A stretch of DNA of 10,890 bases from CBDCFL01 sp050300875. Lineage in GTDB: Bacteria; Pseudomonadota; Alphaproteobacteria; Rhodobacterales; Rhodobacteraceae. The position numbers and the translations under genes are program-made. The notes under the pieces are model-generated. The model had not been told where the DNA came from. It made no database searches and saw only the letters and a program-made list of their open reading frames with translations. The stretch is from positions 1 to 10,890 of the forward strand of contig JBNKYL010000073.1 in NCBI GenBank assembly GCA_050300875.1. Direction: 5' to 3'. Positions 1 to 7,135 of the stretch are shown piece by piece; the first letter of the stretch is position 1, and each line of letters opens with the position of its first letter.

Positions 1-502
1 GTTCGCGGGCCAGCGTGGCGAAGTCGGCGCCGTCGGCCAGTTGCGCGATGAGATCGGCGGCTTGCTCTTCGGTATCGACCAGAATGTGCGATGCGTTGTA
101 TTCGGTTTCTGGCGCAGCGTCGGCGAACTTTTCGTCATAAAGCGCCTGCAAGGCTTCGTCGGTCAGCCGCGCGTCAAGCGCATCGTCCAGCGCCACGCTG
201 GCGCGAAGGCTGCGTTCTTCGTTGTCCAGCCGCAGCTCGATCGCCTTGTCCAGCCCGCTGAACCCCTGCGCCAGAACTTCGTGCTGGATCAGTTGTTCCA
301 GGATTCCGTCGAAAAGAGTCTGAGGGGGCAGGGACTTGTATTGTTCAGGCAGGGCGTCACGCAGCACGATCATGTGACCCAGGGTGATGTCGGTGCCGTT
401 CACGCTGGCAATGACCGTGTCGGCGGTCAGATCCTGCGATAACACGGGCAGGGCGGTGCTGGCCGCGATCAGAGCGGCGGCGGAAAAGGTGCGAATAAGC
501 AT
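1..502 (-). CDS. Exported parvulin-type peptidyl-prolyl cis-trans isomerase, N-terminal part
   Basis: Reading the minus strand from the ATG at 502-500 gives 167 codons open to the window edge, so the C-terminus is missing. Residues 1-23 look like a Sec signal peptide: MLIRTF, a hydrophobic Ala/Leu stretch, then LPVLSQ. Residues about 25-130 form a helical, charged region like the SurA/PrsA-type N-terminal chaperone domain. At residue 135 a parvulin (PpiC/rotamase) domain begins with YNASHILVDTEEQA and continues with ADFATLARE, the usual opening of that fold. The family catalyses proline isomerisation and assists folding of exported proteins in the periplasm. An AGGAG Shine-Dalgarno at 509-513, six bases before the ATG, supports the start. 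It is divergent from secA, which fits an export and folding theme. The catalytic core lies outside the window, so activity cannot be judged. I am sure of the family but not of a specific gene name. Confidence 0.9.
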   Translation of the reverse strand, partial: MLIRTFSAAALIAASTALPVLSQDLTADTVIASVNGTDITLGHMIVLRDALPEQYKSLPPQTLFDGILEQLIQHEVLAQGFSGLDKAIELRLDNEERSLRASVALDDALDARLTDEALQALYDEKFADAAPETEYNASHILVDTEEQAADLIAQLADGADFATLARE

Positions 503-542
503 CGGGAACTCCTGGTATTGCAGATGGGTCAGCGCCGCAGCG

Positions 543-571
543 TTGACAGCAAGTTACGCGCCCCTTACATC
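543..571 (+). promoter_or_regulatory. Candidate sigma-70 promoter for secA
   Basis: An exact TTGACA (543-548) is followed, after 17 bases, by TACATC (566-571), a weak -10 match. It points towards secA and would give a leader of roughly 100 bases. It lies in the 175-bp gap between the divergent isomerase gene and secA, where a promoter is expected. The -10 element is poor, so this is only a candidate. I saw no secM-like short gene in the leader. Confidence 0.3.
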
Positions 572-677
572 GCCCACTGGGCCAAAGAAAAGGCTTTCCC
601 CGGTGTTGTAGGATGCAGGGGCGGGACGGGCAAGCGCCGTTCCAGTCATCAAACGGAATTGATCGGGCGGTAGCGCA

Positions 678-3389
678 ATGCTTGGAATTGGATCACTGGC
701 CAAAAAGGTCTTTGGCACCCAGAATGATCGCAAGCTGAAATCCGTGGGGCCGCTGGTCGCCAAGATCAACGCGCTGGAACCTGAAATTCAGGCGCTGTCG
801 GATCAGGGCTTGATCGACAAGACCGCCGAACTGCGCCAGCGCGTGCTGAATGGCGAAGCTCTGGACGACCTGCTGCCCGAAGCCTTCGCCAATTGCCGCG
901 AAGGTGCGCGCCGGGCGCTCGGCCTGCGCGCTTTTGACGTGCAGCTGATGGGCGGCATCTTCCTGCATCAGGGCAACATCGCTGAAATGAAGACCGGTGA
1001 AGGCAAGACATTGGTCGCCACCTTCCCGGCCTACTTGAACGCGCTGACCGGGCGCGGTGTGCATATCGTCACCGTCAACGACTACCTCGCCCGGCGCGAT
1101 GCCGAATGGATGGGCAAGGTCTATGCGCAGCTGGGCATGACCACGGGTGTCGTCTATCCGCAGCAGCCCGACGACGAAAAGGCTGCGGCCTACCGGGCAG
1201 ACATCACCTATGCGACCAACAACGAACTGGGTTTCGACTATCTGCGCGACAACATGAAGTCGGAGCTGTCCCAGATCAACCAGCGCTATCACAACTTTGC
1301 CATCGTCGATGAAGTCGACTCGATCCTGATCGACGAAGCCCGCACGCCGCTGATCATTTCCGGGCCGGCGCAGGACCGGTCGGAACTCTATATCACCATC
1401 GACAAGCTGATCCCGCGCCTGACGGATGAACATTTCACGTTGGACGAGAAAACGAAGAACGTCAGCTATACCGAAGAAGGCAATGAGTTTCTCGAAAACC
1501 TGCTGCATTTCGAAGGCATCCTGCCCAAGGAACAGACACTCTATGACCCCGAAAGCACGACCTTGGTTCATCACATCAACCAGGGCCTGCGCGCGCACAA
1601 GCTGTTCCAGAAAGACAAGGACTATATCGTTCGCAATAACGAGGTCGTCCTGATCGACGAGTTCACTGGCCGGATGATGGCTGGGCGGCGCCTTTCGGAC
1701 GGGCTGCATCAGGCGATCGAGGCCAAGGAAGGCTGCGCGATCCAGCCCGAAAACGTGACGTTGGCTTCGGTCACGTTCCAGAACTACTTCCGGCTGTATG
1801 ACAAACTGGGCGGCATGACCGGCACAGCGGCGACCGAGGCCGAAGAATTTGCAGAGATCTACAATCTGGGCGTGGTGGAGATACCCACGAACAGACCCGT
1901 GGCGCGTGAAGACGAACATGATCAGGTCTATCGCACTGCCAAGGAAAAATTCGACGCAATCGTCGGCGAAATCAAGAAAGCGCACGAAAAGGGTCAGCCG
2001 GTTCTTGTCGGCACCACGTCAATTGAAAAATCCGAATTTCTGTCCAGTCTGCTGCAAAAAGATAAGGTCCCACATAACGTCCTGAACGCCCGTCAGCACG
2101 AACAAGAGGCACAGATCGTCGCCGATGCCGGCAAACCCGGCGCGGTGACCATCGCCACCAACATGGCCGGTCGCGGCACGGACATTCAGCTGGGCGGCAA
2201 TGTCGACATGCTGGTGATGGACGCGCTGGCCAAGGATCCTGACGCCGACCCCGTGAAATTGCGTTCGAAGATCGAAGCCGATCACGCCAGCGACAAGCAG
2301 AAGGTGCTGGATGCTGGCGGGTTATTCGTTCTGGGCACCGAACGCCACGAAAGCCGCCGCATAGACAACCAGTTGCGCGGGCGTTCTGGCCGTCAGGGCG
2401 ACCCGGGGCGGTCGGTGTTCTTTCTCAGCCTCGAAGACGACCTGATGCGCATTTTCGGTTCGGAACGGCTGGACAAGGTTCTGTCGAGCCTTGGCATGAA
2501 AGAAGGTGAAGCGATCATCCACCCTTGGGTGAACAAGTCACTGGAACGTGCGCAGGCCAAAGTCGAAGGCCGCAACTTCGACATCCGCAAGCAGCTTTTG
2601 AAATTCGACGATGTGATGAATGACCAGCGCAAGGTGATCTTCGCCCAGCGCCGCGAAATCATGGAAGCCCAGGACCTTTCCGAAATCGCGCAGGATATGC
2701 GCAATCAGGCGATCGACGATCTAGTCGATACCTACATTCCGCCCAAGACCTATGCCGAACAGTGGGATCTGGACGGGTTGAAGGCCGCCTTGCGCGAAAA
2801 TCTGATGATCGACCCGCCGTTGGCCGAATGGGCTGACGAAGACGGCGTTGACGATCACGAAATCATCGAACGGCTCTATGCCGCGGCAGACAAGATGATG
2901 GCCGAAAAGGCCGAGGCTTTCGGCCCGGAAACGATGCGCAACATCGAAAAGCAAATCCTGTTGCAGACCATCGACGAGAAGTGGCGCGAACATCTGGTAA
3001 CGCTGGAACATCTGCGGTCGGTCGTGGGTTTCCGCGGTTACGCGCAGCGTGATCCGCTGAACGAGTACAAGACCGAAGCGTTCCAACTGTTCGAAACGCT
3101 TCTGGACAGCCTGCGGGCCGATGTGACCAAAAAACTGGCCCAGATCCGGCCTATGACCGAAGAAGAACGCGCGCAGCTGATGGCGCAACTGGCCCAGCAA
3201 CAGGCTGCCTTGCAGGCCGCGCAACAACGCGCAACGGCAGTGGCACAGGGCGAACCCGAACCATCGGGCGATGCCGCACCAGGTTTTGACGAAAATGACC
3301 CCACGACCTGGGGCAATCCCGGCCGAAACGAACCCCGCCCCTGCGGATCCGGCAAGAAGTTCAAGCAATGCCACGGGCGGCTGGTCTGA
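678..3389 (+). CDS. secA: Preprotein translocase ATPase subunit SecA
   Basis: This 903-residue protein is SecA, the ATPase that pushes unfolded preproteins through the SecYEG channel at the inner membrane. The length matches E. coli SecA (901). It starts MLGIGSLAKKVFG. The Walker A motif MKTGEGKT is at residues 104-111. The DEVD box (211-214) follows, running into SILIDEARTPLI. Further on come the second nucleotide-binding fold motifs TNMAGRGTDI and QLRGRSGRQGDPG, the helical scaffold and wing, and a Gln/Ala-rich linker at about 834-865. The extreme C-terminus is the zinc/SecB-binding tail, but its first cysteine is replaced: residues 886-889 read PRPC, with R887 where CPC is usual; C889, C898 and H899 remain. 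The start has only a weak purine tract (GGGCGG, 664-669). The following gene overlaps its last 22 bases. A long open frame on the opposite strand is a shadow of this gene. Confidence 0.99.
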   Translation: MLGIGSLAKKVFGTQNDRKLKSVGPLVAKINALEPEIQALSDQGLIDKTAELRQRVLNGEALDDLLPEAFANCREGARRALGLRAFDVQLMGGIFLHQGNIAEMKTGEGKTLVATFPAYLNALTGRGVHIVTVNDYLARRDAEWMGKVYAQLGMTTGVVYPQQPDDEKAAAYRADITYATNNELGFDYLRDNMKSELSQINQRYHNFAIVDEVDSILIDEARTPLIISGPAQDRSELYITIDKLIPRLTDEHFTLDEKTKNVSYTEEGNEFLENLLHFEGILPKEQTLYDPESTTLVHHINQGLRAHKLFQKDKDYIVRNNEVVLIDEFTGRMMAGRRLSDGLHQAIEAKEGCAIQPENVTLASVTFQNYFRLYDKLGGMTGTAATEAEEFAEIYNLGVVEIPTNRPVAREDEHDQVYRTAKEKFDAIVGEIKKAHEKGQPVLVGTTSIEKSEFLSSLLQKDKVPHNVLNARQHEQEAQIVADAGKPGAVTIATNMAGRGTDIQLGGNVDMLVMDALAKDPDADPVKLRSKIEADHASDKQKVLDAGGLFVLGTERHESRRIDNQLRGRSGRQGDPGRSVFFLSLEDDLMRIFGSERLDKVLSSLGMKEGEAIIHPWVNKSLERAQAKVEGRNFDIRKQLLKFDDVMNDQRKVIFAQRREIMEAQDLSEIAQDMRNQAIDDLVDTYIPPKTYAEQWDLDGLKAALRENLMIDPPLAEWADEDGVDDHEIIERLYAAADKMMAEKAEAFGPETMRNIEKQILLQTIDEKWREHLVTLEHLRSVVGFRGYAQRDPLNEYKTEAFQLFETLLDSLRADVTKKLAQIRPMTEEERAQLMAQLAQQQAALQAAQQRATAVAQGEPEPSGDAAPGFDENDPTTWGNPGRNEPRPCGSGKKFKQCHGRLV

Positions 3390-4945
3390 TCAGGACCAGC
3401 CAGCGGTTTGGCCTTTCGGCCTTTCTTGCCGCGTGGGTCTGCGCGGCGCCTGCCCAGTCTCAGGATGTGACGCTGACCTCGCGCGATGGCGGGGTCGAGC
3501 TGAATGGCAGCCTGATCAGCTTCGACGGTGAGTTTTACCGCATCGCCACCGATTATGGCGAACTGACGCTGGATGGGACCGGCGTCATTTGCGCCGGACC
3601 GGGTTGCCCGGACCTCTCGGCCTATGTCGCCGACCTTGCCTTTGCCGGACCCGCGATCACCACGGGGCAACTGGCGCCCGCGTTGATCGAAAGCTTCGCC
3701 CAGCAGGAAGGATATCGGTTCGACCGCCAGAACAGCGCAAGCGAAACGTTTTATCTGCTGTATCGCGACGATGACGTGTTGGCCGCACGGTTCCGCCTGC
3801 GCCAGATGGGCGATGACGAGGCTTTCGCAGACCTGATCGCCAACCAGACCGATTTCGTGCTGGCCAGCCGCGCGGCGCTGACCACGGAACTGGACCTGGC
3901 GCGACAGGCCGATCTGGGCGATTTGCAGGCGCCAGGCACCTTCCGCGTACTGGCGTTGGATGCGCTGGTGCCGGTGGTCAGCCCGCGCAACCCGATCAGC
4001 ACGATCAGTGTCGAAGACCTGGCGCGCATATTCGCGGGTGAAGTGGAAAGCTGGGCCGAACTAGGCGGTGTGGATCAACCGGTCTACCTGCATGTTCCCG
4101 CGCCCGGCGATGCCGCGCGATCCATCTTTCTGGAACGCGTCATGTTGCCTTTGGGCAAGGGCATCGATCTGGATTCCAGCGAACATGACGATTCAGCGGC
4201 TATGCTTGATGCTATCCGCCGCGATCCGCTGGCGATCGGGCTGGTTCGCAAGTCGCAGGTGGACCGCGTCCGCATTCTGGACCTCGGAGGGGCCTGCGGT
4301 TTCGTGCTGTCTGCCGAAGACGAAGCGTTGAAGTCCGAAGACTACCCGTTGCCGCTGCCGCTGTTCATGTATCGTGGGCAGGGAAGATTGCCGCGCATTG
4401 CGCGCGAATTCATCCGCTTCGCAGGTTCGCCAGCTGGGCAAATTGCCGTGCTGCGCTCGGGCTTTGTCGATCAGAGCCTGACACGTGCGACGCTGTCGCG
4501 ACAAGGTGACCGTCTGACCAACGCCATCCGCAATGCCGGCGGTGACGTGACCCTGTCCGACCTTCAGGAAATGACGCGGACCTTGCAGCCCTTGTCACGC
4601 CTGTCGGTCAGTTTCCGATATGACCATGATGGCGCACGACTTGATGCACAGTCCGTGGCCAATATTGGGATGCTGGCCGATGCGCTGGAAACCGGCACCA
4701 TCGGCGTTCGCGCGATCTACTTCATCGGCCTGACGGACACGGCGGGCGGGGCGGACCTGAACCTGCGCCTCTCGCGTGAAAGGGCGCAAGCCGTGCGCGA
4801 TGCCGTCCTGGCCCAGGCGCTGACGTTCGATCCGGGCAGCATGCGCGTTGACGCTCTGGGCTTCGGCGAAGCCATGCCTTTGACCTGCGAAGACACGGAG
4901 TGGGGCCCGCGTATCAATCGCCGAGTCGAAGTCTGGCTGCGGTGA
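3368..4945 (+). CDS. Exported PstS-like substrate-binding protein fused to an OmpA domain
   Basis: The 525-residue product begins with a signal peptide (about 1-31: basic MPRAAGLIRTSQR, then a hydrophobic core, then APAQSQ). There is no proper lipobox around C25. Residues 33-82 form a small beta-rich module with C75 and C80 that I do not recognise. Residues about 90-370 resemble the PstS/PBP-like family: VVSPRNPISTISVEDLARIFAGEVESW (split here: SPRNPIS at 205-211, then LARIFAGEVESW at 218-229) is the characteristic segment. Residues about 410-525 are an OmpA C-terminal domain, with GLTD (D457), N465, LSRERA (R472) and NRRVEV, the usual diaminopimelate-contacting positions. It is therefore probably a periplasmic ligand-binding protein tethered to peptidoglycan. 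The ligand, phosphate or another oxyanion, is unproven, and no pstCAB genes lie nearby. The start overlaps secA by 22 bp with only a weak AAGAAG tract, suggesting translational coupling. No other start codon precedes the signal peptide. Confidence 0.9.
   Translation: MPRAAGLIRTSQRFGLSAFLAAWVCAAPAQSQDVTLTSRDGGVELNGSLISFDGEFYRIATDYGELTLDGTGVICAGPGCPDLSAYVADLAFAGPAITTGQLAPALIESFAQQEGYRFDRQNSASETFYLLYRDDDVLAARFRLRQMGDDEAFADLIANQTDFVLASRAALTTELDLARQADLGDLQAPGTFRVLALDALVPVVSPRNPISTISVEDLARIFAGEVESWAELGGVDQPVYLHVPAPGDAARSIFLERVMLPLGKGIDLDSSEHDDSAAMLDAIRRDPLAIGLVRKSQVDRVRILDLGGACGFVLSAEDEALKSEDYPLPLPLFMYRGQGRLPRIAREFIRFAGSPAGQIAVLRSGFVDQSLTRATLSRQGDRLTNAIRNAGGDVTLSDLQEMTRTLQPLSRLSVSFRYDHDGARLDAQSVANIGMLADALETGTIGVRAIYFIGLTDTAGGADLNLRLSRERAQAVRDAVLAQALTFDPGSMRVDALGFGEAMPLTCEDTEWGPRINRRVEVWLR
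3381..3399 (+). other. Inverted repeat across the secA stop codon
   Basis: CTGGTC (3381-3386) and GACCAG (3394-3399) are perfect complements around a 7-base loop that contains the secA TGA (3387-3389). It sits within the first codons of the overlapping downstream gene. With no T-run after it, it is unlikely to be an intrinsic terminator; an effect on coupled translation is possible. A six-base stem can arise by chance in GC-rich DNA. Confidence 0.3.
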
Positions 4946-5041
4946 AACATACTTTCCACACCGCTAACCGCGTTGGAAATCTATCGCGTCTTCATGGAAC
5001 TGTTAGAGTTTCGTTTACCTCACCGACCCTATCGTGACGCA

Positions 5042-5062
5042 TGGCGGCACTTTGCGCCGCCA
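5042..5062 (+). promoter_or_regulatory. Hairpin just upstream of the kinase ribosome binding site
   Basis: TGGCGGC (5042-5048) pairs perfectly with GCCGCCA (5056-5062) around the loop ACTTTGC. The stem ends two bases before the GGAGG ribosome binding site at 5065-5069. No T-run follows, so it does not look like a terminator for the preceding gene. Its position would let it affect access of ribosomes or protect a 5' end of the kinase mRNA; that role is inferred. Confidence 0.4.
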
Positions 5063-5064
5063 CC

Positions 5065-5069
5065 GGAGG
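5065..5069 (+). promoter_or_regulatory. Shine-Dalgarno site deciding the kinase start
   Basis: GGAGG lies six bases before the ATG at 5076-5078. An in-frame ATG at 5034 has no comparable site, would add 14 basic residues (MTHGGTLRRHRRDR) unlike the rest of the protein, and would put the hairpin inside the coding sequence. The 5076 start is therefore preferred. Confidence 0.75.
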
Positions 5070-5075
5070 GATCGG

Positions 5076-7121
5076 ATGGATCTGAAGGCCGAACTGGCCC
5101 GCGAACGGCGCGCAAGGCTTGCCGCGGAACGGCTGCTAAAACTGCGGCAGGAAGAATTGGCACAGGCCAACAAGGTCTTGGGCGAGCATGCGATTGCGCT
5201 GTCCGAACAGGTCATCAAAAAGCGGGTTGAGGCTGAACAGCTGCGCGACCAGACCGTGGATGCGCAGGAAAAGCTGGAACTTGCGCGCGGCGAGGTCGAC
5301 ATCGCCAAGCGTCGGCTCTGGTCGTCCATCGAAACCATCGAAGACGGGTTTTCGGTTTTTGATAATGACGGGCAGCTTGTCATCGCCAATTCCGCCTTCC
5401 TGTCGGCGTTCGACGGTATCGAGGATGTGCGGCCGGGTATCAGCTATCCTGAAATTCTGGAACTGCTGACAAGCGAAGGCATTGTCGATACCGGCGACCT
5501 GTCGCGGCGCGACTGGCGGCGAATGATGGCGCGCCGCTGGGCCAAGGACAGGCCCGAACCGATGACCGTTCGCTTGTGGAATGGCACCTATATCCGCCTG
5601 ACGGATCAGCGCGGCGAAGACGGGGATACCGTTTCGCTGGCGCTGAACATCACTGAAAGTGTCCGCTATCAGCAACGCATCAAGGCCGCGAGCGAACGGG
5701 CCAAGGCCGCAAGCCGCGCAAAATCGGCCTTCCTGGCGCGCATGAGCCATGAATTGCGCACGCCGATGAACGGCGTTGTCGGCATGGCCGACCTGCTACT
5801 GGAAGATGACCTGAACGAAGAACAGAAACTCTACGTTGAAACCATCCGGTCGTCTGGCGAAGCGTTGTTGGACCTCATCAACAACATCCTGCATTTTTCC
5901 AAACTCGAAGCACTACGCGAAGAATTGCATCCCGAACCCTTCGACCTGCGCCGGTTGATGACCGAAATCATGCAACTGTTCCGCCCGGCCCTGGCCGCTC
6001 GGCCTGTGGACATGCGCCTGAACCTTGCCGAAGATATCGCCCCTGCGTTCAACGCCGATTCAGGGCGGTTGCGGCAGATTTTGACCAACCTGATCGGCAA
6101 TGCGCTGAAATTCACCGATGAAGGTTTGGTGACAGTCTCAGTCGAACGCGTCGTGCCTGAAGCGGAGGGCGGCGCAAATATCCAGTTTCGTGTCCAGGAT
6201 ACCGGCATCGGGATCCCGTCGGATCAGATCAATCACATATTCGGCGAATTCACGCAGGTTCAGGACGAAAAGAACCGCAAGTTCGAAGGCACCGGGCTGG
6301 GTCTGGCGATCAGTCGCCAACTCGTGGAACTGATGGGTGGAACAATCCGCGTCGAAAGTGTCCTGGGCGAAGGGTCGTGTTTCACCGTTGACCTTCCACT
6401 GCAGCCCAGCGACGCGTTGCCGGAAAAAGTCATCAGTGCCGCAGATCCGGCGAAATCGGCGGTTCTGGACACGAAAGATGCCGAAGTTTCGAATGAGGGG
6501 CCAAGGCGCATGCGCATCCTCGCAGCCGAAGACAACAAGACCAATCGCCTGGTCTTCGAAAAGATGCTCAAGCCGCTCGATATTGATCTGGATTTCGCTG
6601 AAAACGGCGCGGTTGCTGTTTTCAAGTGGAAGGAACTCAAACCGGACCTCGTGTTCATGGACATTTCAATGCCCAATGTCGATGGGATCGAAGCCACGCG
6701 TATGATCCGCGACGAAGAGGCAAGGCTGAAGCTTCCCAAGACCCCGATTATCGCACTGACCGCCCATTCCGTGACAGGAGACCGCGAAGAAATCCTTTCA
6801 AAGGGTCTGGATTTCTACATGACCAAGCCGTTGCGTAAGGCTGAGATTTTCGAGCAGATTCGCCTGCACCGTCCCGAATCTTGCCGACCGGTTGAACAGG
6901 ACGGACCGCGTGATGCCGAACCGGCCATTCTTGATCTGTCGGAAACTGAACCAAGCGCGCTTGCGCCAGCTGGCCCGCCCGATCCGGGCTCGGCCGAGGC
7001 TGCGCGTGCGATCTGGAACGGCTTGAACCGCGAAGGCACCGGGCCGAAAAGCATCGCTGCCGCAAGGGTTTCGGCGGACGCAGGCCCGCTGCCGACCCGC
7101 ATGCAAATGACGGGGTTTTGA
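5076..7121 (+). CDS. Soluble hybrid sensor histidine kinase with receiver domain
   Basis: The 681-residue protein has no membrane segment or signal peptide, so it should act in the cytoplasm. Residues 1-80 are a charged, heptad-like coiled coil. Residues about 81-195 form a PAS-type sensor resembling PAS_7 (SIETIEDGFSVFDNDGQ). The HisKA H-box SHELRTP contains the phospho-accepting H225. The ATPase domain has the N-box N342, G1 DTGIGI (375-380) and G2 GTGLGL (405-410). A receiver domain (about 479-597) has E485/D486, phospho-acceptor D529 in FMDISMP, T562 and K584. All key residues are present, so kinase and receiver should both work. Residues about 600-681 are a Pro/Ala/Glu-rich tail with no HPt signature, so phosphotransfer would need a separate HPt protein, or the receiver modulates the kinase. 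No response regulator or output gene is adjacent, so signal and target are unknown. It follows the PstS-OmpA gene after 130 bp and converges on the HAD gene. Confidence 0.93.
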   Translation: MDLKAELARERRARLAAERLLKLRQEELAQANKVLGEHAIALSEQVIKKRVEAEQLRDQTVDAQEKLELARGEVDIAKRRLWSSIETIEDGFSVFDNDGQLVIANSAFLSAFDGIEDVRPGISYPEILELLTSEGIVDTGDLSRRDWRRMMARRWAKDRPEPMTVRLWNGTYIRLTDQRGEDGDTVSLALNITESVRYQQRIKAASERAKAASRAKSAFLARMSHELRTPMNGVVGMADLLLEDDLNEEQKLYVETIRSSGEALLDLINNILHFSKLEALREELHPEPFDLRRLMTEIMQLFRPALAARPVDMRLNLAEDIAPAFNADSGRLRQILTNLIGNALKFTDEGLVTVSVERVVPEAEGGANIQFRVQDTGIGIPSDQINHIFGEFTQVQDEKNRKFEGTGLGLAISRQLVELMGGTIRVESVLGEGSCFTVDLPLQPSDALPEKVISAADPAKSAVLDTKDAEVSNEGPRRMRILAAEDNKTNRLVFEKMLKPLDIDLDFAENGAVAVFKWKELKPDLVFMDISMPNVDGIEATRMIRDEEARLKLPKTPIIALTAHSVTGDREEILSKGLDFYMTKPLRKAEIFEQIRLHRPESCRPVEQDGPRDAEPAILDLSETEPSALAPAGPPDPGSAEAARAIWNGLNREGTGPKSIAAARVSADAGPLPTRMQMTGF

Positions 7122-7135
7122 ACGGGGTCACCGCG

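Noticed and set aside
693..1985. A 430-codon open frame on the minus strand opposite secA
   Set aside because: It mirrors the codon structure of secA, which is certain, and its translation shows no family motif. It is a GC-rich shadow frame.
5034..5075. An earlier in-frame start for the histidine kinase
   Set aside because: There is no ribosome binding site before it, it would place a strong hairpin in the coding region, and a good GGAGG precedes the 5076 ATG.
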